Below, in pieces: positions 8,148-15,627 of a DNA stretch of 64,000 nucleotides. A model generated the notes under the pieces. The model saw only the letters and a list, made by a program, of their open reading frames with translations. It did no database searches and was not told where the DNA came from. The position numbers and the translations under genes are program-made. Position 1 is the stretch's first letter. Each line of letters begins with the position of its first letter. This DNA is from an uncultured Gemmatimonadales bacterium (GTDB lineage Bacteria > Gemmatimonadota > Gemmatimonadetes > Gemmatimonadales > GWC2-71-9), in contig CAMYLY010000011.1 in assembly GCA_947259405.1 (NCBI GenBank), positions 85,131 to 149,130 on the forward strand, in the 5' to 3' direction.

Positions 8148-9522
8148 GGCGCATGAAGAACGGTAGGCGTTTCGAAAAATCGACTGGCATCTTTTTCCGC
8201 ACTTCCTGCAGGAGTTCAACAGTGATCATCTCATATCCTTCTCGTCGTGCATAGGCTTCGACGCGTTGAACCACCACGCCGCGCACGAACGACGGGATAC
8301 GGCGCATACGTTGCTCGGCGTCGGGTGCCCACTGCATCTCGGCCCGCGGCGCACCGCCGTAGCTCATGGCAGGTGCCGCGACCAATGGTCGATCACCCGT
8401 CGGCTCGTAGGCGCAGGCGGGATCGCTGGCTAGGTAGTCACCGGTTTCCGCAAACGCGCGTGCACGACAGCCACCACACACCACCCGGTACTCACAGCGA
8501 CCGCAACGCCCCTCGAGCTGCTGCGTTCGCAAGCCATGGAACAAGGCGGACTGATGCCAGACGTCACCAAACGACGTCGTGCGTAGGTCACCTGCGGGTT
8601 CCGGCAGGTACGGGCATGCCGTGAGCTTGCCGTCCGGCGTAATCCGACAATAGTGCACCCCACAGGGACACCGCGTGGGGTAGTTGAGGATCGGCGAGTC
8701 CGGGACGCGCTCACGTACGATGCGCATGAACTGCGGAGCGCACTTGGAACGCACCATCATGCGTCCCAGATACTCGCGATGGAGATCGACCAATTCCGTC
8801 AGTAGCTCCTCGACGTCAATCGGAGAGAGGGCATGCATGCCCGCGCCGCGACCGGTGGTGACGAGGAAATACGCATTGAAGGCAACCGCGCCTTGGTCCG
8901 CCGCCCACGCGACCAGGCTGGCAAGCTCACCACGATTGCCCTTCGTGAGGGTGGTCTGGATCACGAAGTCCATCGCGAGCGTACCCAGGCGCGCAACCGC
9001 CTCGAGCGCCTGGTCCAACGAACCGTGGCCGCGACGAAAACGGTCGTGATACGTCGGGTCGAGCGATTCGATGCTCACCGCCACCCCGGTCACGCCCGCG
9101 GCGTGCAGCGCGCGGATGCGGTCTTCGGTCAGCAACGTGCCGTTGGTGCCCACCACGACGGTCGCCCCGCGATCGACGGCGTAGCGGGCAATCGTTTCCA
9201 GATCGTCGCGCAGCAACGGCTCGCCACCTGAGAGAATGAAGAGCGGCGCCGGATTCAATGCCAGGATTTGATCCGTGATTCGGAGAATTTCGTCGGTCTG
9301 GAGCTCACCATCGACCGACGCACCGGGGCCGGCGGCGATGTAGCAGTGGGCGCACTCGAGATTGCAGCGCTTCGTGAGATTCCAGGCGACCACATGCGGG
9401 ATTACGGCGCCCGTCGCTTCCTTCTGCTGTGGCGCCTCACCGAGAAGGGCGAGGGGAGCGAGCTCCACGTGCGCGCTCGTCTTAGGCGGGAGTATCCGTG
9501 GTTTCCACCGCGTCCCGTCCAC
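8137..9522 (-). CDS. Radical SAM/SPASM enzyme, NirJ/AhbD-like, with C-terminal PCP_red domain
   Basis: A radical SAM core begins with CNLECAHC (Cys53, 57, 60), which binds the SAM-cleaving 4Fe-4S cluster. A Cys-rich SPASM region follows, with CRITPDGKLTACPYLP and later CGRCEYRVVCGGC. The WNLTKRCN and RITPDGKxTxCPYLP patterns are typical of the haem-modifying NirJ/AhbC/AhbD group. Residues about 398-447 form a PCP_red domain (RIPSFVRG), not a usual part of that group. The gene overlaps the CydA-like gene by about 11 bases and the stress-protein gene by 41, so it may mature a haem for the neighbouring oxidase; this is inference. The GTG start at 9522 is uncertain; a GTG 18 codons further in is possible. 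Confidence 0.85.
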   Translation of the reverse strand: MDGTRWKPRILPPKTSAHVELAPLALLGEAPQQKEATGAVIPHVVAWNLTKRCNLECAHCYIAAGPGASVDGELQTDEILRITDQILALNPAPLFILSGGEPLLRDDLETIARYAVDRGATVVVGTNGTLLTEDRIRALHAAGVTGVAVSIESLDPTYHDRFRRGHGSLDQALEAVARLGTLAMDFVIQTTLTKGNRGELASLVAWAADQGAVAFNAYFLVTTGRGAGMHALSPIDVEELLTELVDLHREYLGRMMVRSKCAPQFMRIVRERVPDSPILNYPTRCPCGVHYCRITPDGKLTACPYLPEPAGDLRTTSFGDVWHQSALFHGLRTQQLEGRCGRCEYRVVCGGCRARAFAETGDYLASDPACAYEPTGDRPLVAAPAMSYGGAPRAEMQWAPDAEQRMRRIPSFVRGVVVQRVEAYARREGYEMITVELLQEVRKKMPVDFSKRLPFFMRHDD

Positions 9523-11515
9523 CCTTCATAAACTTCTCGACCGCGGCCTTCGCTTCCTCCGCTGAAACCGTCTTCATGTCGACAGGGCACTTCTCCATCT
9601 GATCTTCGATGTCCCTGATGGGACACCGCGTCATCCCGGAGGCTTTGGCCTCTTCGATGAACTTCCGCATGTCCGTGGACAACGCGTCGCCCCCTTCGGC
9701 TTCCGCGCGGATCTGCTTCGCGCGCAGCTCGCGGAACATGCCCATCATGGTCTCGGCGTCGAACTCCTCGGCGTCGATCATTGCCTGTTTGTTTTCGTCC
9801 ATGACCGACGTCGTAATACGCCAGTGCGCGTGACTCCGCGCGAACTTCTCCACGGTGTTCCGGGCGAGTGGCCGCGCGATCAACGGCACTGCCCGTAGCC
9901 GATCAAATGCTTCAGCGGTCCAGACGGGCGGGTCCACCGACGTCCGCTCACGGGTCGTGGTGTGATAGGGCGGAACCGGACACTTCACCTCGATCATGCG
10001 CCCTGGCGGTTCAGTGTCGGTGTCACTTCCCAGCACGACCGTCTTGGCCATTTGTTCTTCGGCCTTCACCTCCGCTCGCGCGACTTCTTCGGCCGACCCG
10101 ATGCCCATGATGATCTGCATGTGCGTTGGGAGGAGCTTCTCGATCGCCTGATCCAGCCACCTGTTGGTCACCGTGTCGCCGCCCCGCTCCATCACGAACT
10201 CCTCCACCGCGCGACGGGCAATGCCCTGCGCGAACGGCGGAACCCGAAGAATCCGAACCTCCGCATCCGGAGCCCAGGCCAGTCCTGCCTCTCCATCTTC
10301 TGCGATCCACGGGATGTCTTCAGGCTTGATCCCCGAGGACCCAGTCACCAACACGCTGCACGGAGCAAGGCGCACAAGGTTCTCCACCTGCGACCCCATC
10401 TCCGTCCCGTCGATCCGATGCGCACCATGGCGCCCGACAATGAGCAGTGAGGGTTCGACCTCCTCGACCCACTGCATGACCACCTGAAACGGCTTCCCAA
10501 CGAGGATCTGGGTTTCGATCTCAACGTCAGGAAACTCCTGCGCCATCACCTGGGCCCGCTTGATGTTCGCTTGGCAAAGCTTGAGCAAGCCTTTGTCGAT
10601 GATGTTGTTGTGCAGTTCTTCCTGCTCCTCGAATTTGAACACCTTCGACGCGCGCACCGACAGCACGTCCTTGATGTTGTTGAAGACGTCGTGGTGGTAC
10701 TCGACGTCGAAGGCCGAACACACATACACCTTCGCGTCGAAGTCCCGCGCCATTGCCAATGCCACACGCATCGCCTGGTAGCTGTACGCGGATCCGTCGA
10801 CGCAGACCATGAAACGCCCACCCGCCAGCGTCGCGTCGTCACGCACGACCATCGTGTCCTTCTCGACGCCGCGGACCACTCGTCCAACCACGCCTCCCAG
10901 TTGGGAATATTGTTGGCGACCGATTCCATGCGCGCCGATCACCACAAGGTCGTATTTGCGGCCCGACGTGCCGGCAAGCCTGTCTTCTTCGGCACTGTCG
11001 TCATCGGCGACGATGCGACCGTCCACCCCTAGCGCGACATCAGTGCGCGTTCGCTCACCCCCATCGTAGTTGGCCGCAATGGTCGGATCGAACCCGATCA
11101 GGCTCGGAAGCGTCCCCTCACCACCGTTGGCCTCGCGTACCAACTCTTCATAGTTGATCCCCTCCAGGAGCTGCCGGCGGAGCGGCACCCCAGCCTCCTC
11201 ACACCGGTTCTCGACCTGATCGAGAAAAGAGTCCGAGATAAGCTGGAGCCCCTTCTCGATGAGCTTGTCATGGACCTTTCTTTGACGCTTGATCTCTTCC
11301 GGCGTCTGGAACTGCGCCGGTAGCCCCGTCTCGAGTTGTCGGAACCGGATGTCGTGCAGCCGCGCAGCATAGACGTGGTTGCCCGTAATCCGTCCCTCCC
11401 ACTTCTGGCAAAGCTCAATAGCCCGGCCAACGGCCCAATCTGAATGTTGTGAGTTGTCGACGGGAACGAAGACTTCGCGATAGAGGACTGCCTGACCATT
11501 GTCAGACGTTCGCAT
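9482..11515 (-). CDS. Tandem universal stress protein with two PCP_red domains
   Basis: Two Usp domains (about residues 13-233 and 235-393) are seen by their EVFVPVDNS and FMVCVDGS starts and the IGAHG/VGRHG nucleotide-loop segments. Usp1 contains an unusual insertion with a conspicuously acidic stretch (VADDDSAEEDR). Two PCP_red domains follow, near 414-462 (ILRVPPFAQG) and 532-582 (LRAVPLIARP). A C-terminal segment with CPIRDIEDQMEKCP may be a further metal site. The 677 aa length is far above ordinary Usp proteins. The ATG at 11515 has a clear GGGAGGG ribosome-binding site. As the first gene after a 121-base gap, it may have its own promoter. It is probably a scaffold or sensor for the respiratory cluster, but the function is unknown. 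Confidence 0.8.
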   Translation of the reverse strand: MRTSDNGQAVLYREVFVPVDNSQHSDWAVGRAIELCQKWEGRITGNHVYAARLHDIRFRQLETGLPAQFQTPEEIKRQRKVHDKLIEKGLQLISDSFLDQVENRCEEAGVPLRRQLLEGINYEELVREANGGEGTLPSLIGFDPTIAANYDGGERTRTDVALGVDGRIVADDDSAEEDRLAGTSGRKYDLVVIGAHGIGRQQYSQLGGVVGRVVRGVEKDTMVVRDDATLAGGRFMVCVDGSAYSYQAMRVALAMARDFDAKVYVCSAFDVEYHHDVFNNIKDVLSVRASKVFKFEEQEELHNNIIDKGLLKLCQANIKRAQVMAQEFPDVEIETQILVGKPFQVVMQWVEEVEPSLLIVGRHGAHRIDGTEMGSQVENLVRLAPCSVLVTGSSGIKPEDIPWIAEDGEAGLAWAPDAEVRILRVPPFAQGIARRAVEEFVMERGGDTVTNRWLDQAIEKLLPTHMQIIMGIGSAEEVARAEVKAEEQMAKTVVLGSDTDTEPPGRMIEVKCPVPPYHTTTRERTSVDPPVWTAEAFDRLRAVPLIARPLARNTVEKFARSHAHWRITTSVMDENKQAMIDAEEFDAETMMGMFRELRAKQIRAEAEGGDALSTDMRKFIEEAKASGMTRCPIRDIEDQMEKCPVDMKTVSAEEAKAAVEKFMKGGRDAVETTDTPA

Positions 11516-11524
11516 GTACCCTCC

Positions 11525-11540
11525 CGTGCCACGAGGCACG
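11525..11540 (-). promoter_or_regulatory. Hairpin next to the ribosome-binding site of the stress-protein gene
   Basis: CGTGCC and GGCACG form a 6-bp perfect stem with a 4-base ACGA loop. It lies just 5' of the GGGAGGG ribosome-binding site of the gene starting at 11515. A second 6-bp hairpin (TCACGG/CCGTGA) lies at 11584-11600, between this gene and the ferredoxin gene. Either could affect translation or partial termination; no function is shown. Confidence 0.3.
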
Positions 11541-11636
11541 TTAAGAGCGGGATGGTTTCAATGATCGACGCGCAATATGATACTCACGGACCGGCCGTGA
11601 CGGGATGGGCGAGTATGAGAGTCAGCCTTCACCCTG

Positions 11637-11879
11637 TCAAGGGACGATCTGTTGTCCTTTTGTGTCCAGAATCATGAGGGCGTCGACTGGACAGATCTCA
11701 CAGGCCCGTCGCAGCGTTTCCGCGTCGACGGTGCCCGGATCAATGAAGATCGCCACGCTCTCGGCATCCAGATCGAAGGCGTCAGGAGCCGCCTCCACGC
11801 AGTCCCCGAATCCCACACACAGCGTGCGGTCGATGCGGATCGTCCAGCCGTGGGCCTGCCGTTCGTCGATCGCCGGCAC
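11637..11879 (-). CDS. Small single-cluster ferredoxin
   Basis: This 80-aa acidic protein has the pattern of P450-type ferredoxins. A CVGFGDC motif (Cys21, Cys27) is followed by an AAPDAFDL stretch and then a CEICPVDA motif near residue 60. The Cys-x5-Cys spacing suggests a 3Fe-4S cluster, though a 4Fe-4S cluster cannot be excluded. The GTG start at 11879 directly follows the TGA of the zinc-ribbon gene and uses AGGAA in the end of that gene as ribosome-binding site, so the two are translationally coupled. It may supply electrons to the radical SAM enzyme or oxidase module encoded downstream. Confidence 0.85.
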   Translation of the reverse strand: MPAIDERQAHGWTIRIDRTLCVGFGDCVEAAPDAFDLDAESVAIFIDPGTVDAETLRRACEICPVDALMILDTKGQQIVP

Positions 11880-12305
11880 TCACATTTCCTCGAGGCCCAA
11901 GTCGACGCGCGCCTCGTCCATGACATCGGGCGTGATTTCGGAGATCCCCCGCTCCATCGCCCATTCGTTGTAGATCTTCATGACCATCCCGCGGACGAAG
12001 CTCGGTACGCGGTCCAGGCGACTGCGACTCTCAGGAGTCCACGCCGGTCGACCGTGGCCGGCGAGTTTGCCCTCCGCTCCCTCGACGTGGGATTTGACGA
12101 GGTGGAGTGGATCCTGGTCAAGCGTATTACCACCGATCGTCACGCCGAGCGACCCCACCAGATGCGTCTCCATGGGGTTGGCAAGCATCGCTACCCGTCT
12201 CCCGCAGGTGGGGCAGGCAAAGGCGGCGGCAAAGGTCCCGTCCCCCGGTTCTTGACGGTCGAAGAACTCCATCTGTGCGTCGCAGTCGATGCAGAGGAAC
12301 TTCAT
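11880..12305 (-). CDS. Zinc-ribbon protein with PCP_red domain
   Basis: The N-terminus has a four-Cys ribbon (Cys5, Cys8, Cys31, Cys34; CIDC and CPTC) that should bind zinc or iron. After a linker, residues 89-136 form a PCP_red domain with RVPSFVRG, almost identical in its core to the radical SAM protein's C-terminal domain. The gene overlaps the Mrp-like ATPase gene by 4 bases and abuts the ferredoxin gene. No enzyme active site is visible. It is probably an accessory or assembly protein of the respiratory cluster. Confidence 0.7.
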   Translation of the reverse strand: MKFLCIDCDAQMEFFDRQEPGDGTFAAAFACPTCGRRVAMLANPMETHLVGSLGVTIGGNTLDQDPLHLVKSHVEGAEGKLAGHGRPAWTPESRSRLDRVPSFVRGMVMKIYNEWAMERGISEITPDVMDEARVDLGLEEM

Positions 12306-13135
12306 AGCAGTCTCTCGAGTACGCGGTCCACGAGTCCTGGAGCGTCACCGACCGCGTCGGCTGGCGATCGGCCCGGTCGGAGCGGAAGCCGGCCCAGCAA
12401 CGGCAGGTCGAACTCGGTAGCCAGCGCGGCTCCGGCGTCTCCATCGAAGAGCGGGCCTGGCTCCCCGCGATCTGGGCTGTGATACGCACTCATGTTCTCG
12501 ACGATGCCGGCGAGTGGCATGTTCACGTCCTGTGCCGCCTGAATCGCCCTTGCGACGGAGCGACGTGACTCCTCCGTCGGGATCGTCACGACCAATCCGT
12601 GCGCCACAGAGGGAATCAGGGTCATGAGGTCTTTCGCCGCGTCGGCGCCGGGTGGAAGATCCACGACCAGGAGATCGAGCTGACCCCACTCGACGTCCGC
12701 GAGGAATTCGCGGAGCATCCCCACCTCGAGCGTACCCCGCCAGACAAACTCTTCGGAAGATGCCCCTCTCCAACGCAGGGGTGCGTCTTCGTCGAGCACT
12801 AGATCGGACGAGACCACACGGACACCCCGATCGCCCACCGCCGGAAGCATCGCGACATCCGTCATGTTGAGTGGGCCGGCGTTGAGCAGTCGCCCAACGG
12901 TGGGGCTATTCAAATCGGCGTCGAGCACTCCCACCGCCTTGCCGGCCTCGCTCGCGGCCGTCGCCAACACGGATGCCACGTAGCTCTTCCCGACGCCGCC
13001 CTTCCCACTCATGACTGCCACGACGCGGTCGATGGCCCCCAGCCGCTCGGTCACCCGAGCACGCTGCGCGGCGACCTGATGGGCTAGTTGCGAGCGGTCC
13101 TTGCCGGGCACGTCGTGATACGTCCGGTATCTCAC
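12302..13135 (-). CDS. Mrp/NBP35-like P-loop ATPase
   Basis: The 277-aa protein has the deviant Walker A motif SGKGGVGKS near residues 43-51, a Walker B-like VVDLPPGA, and the Mrp signature GIVENMSAY. In Mrp/NBP35 Fe-S carriers a CPxC motif follows that signature and bridges the cluster; here the segment reads YHSPDRGEPGPLF and has no cysteine. The N-terminal DUF59 domain of many Mrp proteins is also absent. The GTG start at 13135 overlaps the TGA of the preceding gene (GTGA) and has AGGGTGGGA upstream; longer N-terminal extensions are artefacts. It is likely an ATPase helper for assembly of the complex encoded downstream. Confidence 0.8.
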   Translation of the reverse strand: MRYRTYHDVPGKDRSQLAHQVAAQRARVTERLGAIDRVVAVMSGKGGVGKSYVASVLATAASEAGKAVGVLDADLNSPTVGRLLNAGPLNMTDVAMLPAVGDRGVRVVSSDLVLDEDAPLRWRGASSEEFVWRGTLEVGMLREFLADVEWGQLDLLVVDLPPGADAAKDLMTLIPSVAHGLVVTIPTEESRRSVARAIQAAQDVNMPLAGIVENMSAYHSPDRGEPGPLFDGDAGAALATEFDLPLLGRLPLRPGRSPADAVGDAPGLVDRVLERLL

Positions 13136-13521
13136 AGATCCCACCCTGCCCTGGCCAGCATCCAGAGGTTGATCACGACCACGATGATCGCGGTGACGTA
13201 GAACGAGGGCGGCATACGCGAGGCTTGGTTGACGATGAACGCCCCGCGAATCAGCGCTGGGAGCCGGAGCCCATGCAGGACCCACACGATTCTCGCCACC
13301 CACGCGTTTTGCAGCGAATACAATGCCCAGACGATGGCGGCGGCGAAGAGCGCGCCAAGGAGCAGGAATATCCACGGTGGTCCGAACCGCGACGGGAGTA
13401 TCCCGGCACCCATCATGACATATGCTGCTGCCTCGTACAAAATGGCAACGTGCAGATAGGCAAACGCCGCCTGCCGGAACTTGCGTTGCCTAGCCTCCGG
13501 CCATGTTTGACGCCACCTCAC
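13132..13521 (-). CDS. Small polytopic membrane protein of unknown function
   Basis: The 129-aa protein starts with a basic, soluble segment and has three or four hydrophobic helices (about residues 22-42, 48-70, 76-90 and 105-125). I do not recognise a family. It is the first gene of the co-directional respiratory cluster and is coupled to the Mrp-like ATPase by a GTGA overlap. The GTG start at 13521 is the only start that precedes the first helix. The 57 bases between it and the divergent gene at 13579 should hold the promoters for both directions. Confidence 0.6.
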   Translation of the reverse strand: MRWRQTWPEARQRKFRQAAFAYLHVAILYEAAAYVMMGAGILPSRFGPPWIFLLLGALFAAAIVWALYSLQNAWVARIVWVLHGLRLPALIRGAFIVNQASRMPPSFYVTAIIVVVINLWMLARAGWDL

Positions 13522-13578
13522 GCCAGGATCTCGCCACTCATGACTCGTCCTGCACCTCCAGGTTAGGTTGCAGCGCTA

Positions 13579-14196
13579 ATGATCACTCCAAGCGTGGAAG
13601 GTACAGCACCGGCCCGGTCCACGGCTGCCCCCTACGTGTTGGGTGGAGTGCTCGTGCTCTTCGTCGTGCTCATCGGCTACCTCGTGGCCGGCGCGATGGC
13701 GCCGCGCGAAGCCGCCGAGTTCGCCCCGAGCCCCATCGAGCCTCGCGGGCAGGCGGCCTCGCTCGTCGTCGACACCATCACGATCGACGCGCGGGAGCCC
13801 AACACCTGGCAGTGGTTTAGTTTCGGAACCCGCAGCGTGGTCGCGAGCCCGACAGCCGGGTGGGACCTGGGCTTTCGTCGCTTCAGCATCATCGCGGCGC
13901 GCGGGGCTCAAGATCTCGGCATCATAGCGTTTGACGCGGTGGTCGAAGTACCGAAAGCATCCTACGCCACTACCGAGTTCGGGTCTGATACCACGCTCGC
14001 TGTCTTCGACGCCTGGTACGCCTACAGCTGGATCACGCACTTGCTCGAGCCCAGCGATCACGTGTATGTGGTGGAGACGCGGAATGGCGGCCACGCGAAG
14101 CTGACATTTCTGAGCTATTACTGCCCGGAGCTGGAGGCGGGTTGTATCACATTCCGCTACGCGTACCAACCCAACGGTTCGGGACGATTCCAGTAA
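13579..14196 (+). CDS. HmuY-like single-pass membrane protein
   Basis: The 205-aa protein has one N-terminal membrane helix (about residues 18-40). A soluble domain follows with WDLGFRR, then YVVETRNGGHAKLTFLSYY and a CITFRYAYQPNGS ending. This is the pattern of the HmuY family, whose best-known member binds haem outside the cell. Two cysteines (CPELEAGC) near the end could form a disulphide. It is transcribed divergently from the respiratory cluster. Family assignment is by motif recognition only; haem binding is not shown. Confidence 0.6.
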   Translation: MITPSVEGTAPARSTAAPYVLGGVLVLFVVLIGYLVAGAMAPREAAEFAPSPIEPRGQAASLVVDTITIDAREPNTWQWFSFGTRSVVASPTAGWDLGFRRFSIIAARGAQDLGIIAFDAVVEVPKASYATTEFGSDTTLAVFDAWYAYSWITHLLEPSDHVYVVETRNGGHAKLTFLSYYCPELEAGCITFRYAYQPNGSGRFQ

Positions 14197-14204
14197 CGCC
14201 CCAG

Positions 14205-14708
14205 CTACTCCCCGTCCATCGTTTCGCCGAGAGGATGCTCGTGTAACGCCACCGCAATCCGCGGATGCGCCTTCCACAAATAATAGCCCATGCCGGCTGC
14301 TGCGATCGCGTTACCGGTTGCGACCGCCCACCACGCGAGCGCTCCCAGGAGTGGACGGGCACCGATCGCGACGACGATGTAGAACCCAACCTCGAAGATC
14401 GCAAAGAACACCACCACGAAGAACAGCGTCGTTGGCCATTTCTCGACCATGAACGCCAAGGCGGCCCCTGTGATTCCCACAACCCCAAACGCCAGCACGT
14501 GCACGGCCGTATACGCAATGACCGAGGGGAATGTCACCACAGCGCCCGTGGGGTCCCGCAGTCCCCAAAACACGGCCTGGCCCAACACGCTCGGCGTGAA
14601 GAACGCCGTGCCGGCCACCAGGTCGACGATGAAGAACCACACTGCGACCGCGGCGGCACCGATGACACCGGCAATGAACCCTTCGCGCATCAGGCGGCCA
14701 AAGCTCAT
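14205..14708 (-). CDS. Four-helix membrane protein of unknown function
   Basis: The 167-aa protein has four hydrophobic segments (about residues 10-35, 60-85, 95-115 and 118-140) and a charged C-terminal tail ending HPLGETMDGE. I do not recognise the family. It converges with the HmuY-like gene (8 bases between stops). Upstream, a short palindrome CCCTAATATAGGG at 14734-14746 could be a promoter or operator element. Confidence 0.55.
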   Translation of the reverse strand: MSFGRLMREGFIAGVIGAAAVAVWFFIVDLVAGTAFFTPSVLGQAVFWGLRDPTGAVVTFPSVIAYTAVHVLAFGVVGITGAALAFMVEKWPTTLFFVVVFFAIFEVGFYIVVAIGARPLLGALAWWAVATGNAIAAAGMGYYLWKAHPRIAVALHEHPLGETMDGE

Positions 14709-14750
14709 GCAATCCTCGGGGTTGGAGAACGGCCCTAATATAGGGACGAC

Positions 14751-14767
14751 CTCGCGGCCCGCGAGGG
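14751..14767 (-). terminator. Hairpin after the CPBP protease gene
   Basis: CCTCGCG and CGCGAGG form a 7-bp perfect stem with a 3-base loop, 4 bases beyond the stop codon of the CPBP gene. No U-tract follows on the minus strand, so it may act as a weak or factor-dependent terminator. Confidence 0.45.
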
Positions 14768-14771
14768 CCGC

Positions 14772-15563
14772 TCAATCCTGGGTTTTCCGGCGGTACCAAT
14801 GCCAGAGTCCGATCACGGCGATGAGGTTGAGCGCCACACCGAGCAGTCCCCGTTCGGGCCCGAACACGTCGTAGGCGAAGACGCTGAGACTTCCTGTTCG
14901 GAGCCCATAGCCGAAGAGAACGTAGGACAGAGCGTTCCACGTGCCGTGGCTCACGGCCGAAACCACGACTGAGCCGGTGGCCATCCGCAGGATGCCCCAT
15001 GCCAATCCGAGGAGCATGGCATTCATGAAGTAGACCGGCAGAATCGCAACAGGGAGGACCAAGTTCGGCTCGAGCATGGCCACCGGCACGTGCCAGAGGG
15101 TGAACACGCTTGCCGTCCACACGAGCGCGCCGGTCTCGGACGTTCCCTTTCGCCGGATCGCAGCCCACAACCAGCCGCGGAAGAAGCCCTCTTCGGTGAT
15201 CAGAGTTCCCAACGCGGTCGCCGCGAACATGATCCCCAAGTCGACCAGCGTACTCTTTGCGTCGAGCACCGCCAAGGTTCCTGCGCCGAACACGATCGCA
15301 AGTGTCGACAGCACCCCAATGACGATGATCGGATACCCAATCGCTACCGCATGGCCACCGAGATCGCCCCACGTGAACCCAACCACTCGTCGGGGTAGTC
15401 GCAGCAGCGCCCAACAACCAACGAACATCCCCAGCAAGACGACGACGGACGCAGCCTCGCTGCCGGTGATGACTGTGGACGCGGGTGATACCGTGAGCAA
15501 TATGACTGAGGCCCACTCCGGCCATCCCCATCGACGCTTGACGTCGTTCGCCGTCGTCATCAT
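14772..15563 (-). CDS. CPBP-family intramembrane glutamic protease
   Basis: This polytopic protein of about 263 aa carries the family motifs EEGFFRG (Glu124, Glu125, Arg129; the EExxxR catalytic motif), FTLWH (FxxxH, His158) and SHGTWN (HxxxN/B). Proteins of this Rce1/CAAX-like group cleave substrates inside the membrane; the bacterial substrates are mostly unknown. The start is one of two tandem ATGs at 15563/15560; neither has a strong ribosome-binding site, and the longer upstream frame is low-complexity and not plausible. It stands alone between a TauE-type gene and a membrane protein gene. Confidence 0.85.
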   Translation of the reverse strand: MMTTANDVKRRWGWPEWASVILLTVSPASTVITGSEAASVVVLLGMFVGCWALLRLPRRVVGFTWGDLGGHAVAIGYPIIVIGVLSTLAIVFGAGTLAVLDAKSTLVDLGIMFAATALGTLITEEGFFRGWLWAAIRRKGTSETGALVWTASVFTLWHVPVAMLEPNLVLPVAILPVYFMNAMLLGLAWGILRMATGSVVVSAVSHGTWNALSYVLFGYGLRTGSLSVFAYDVFGPERGLLGVALNLIAVIGLWHWYRRKTQD

Positions 15564-15627
15564 ACCGGTACGACGACAGGACCACCCGATGAGTTTCAGC
15601 TCGGCACTCTTCGATGCCAGAGCCGGC

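Noticed and set aside
6426..8219. A classical cytochrome bd oxidase operon
   Set aside because: No CydB or CydX is present and several CydA positions differ. The context is c-type cytochromes and a haem-copper oxidase.
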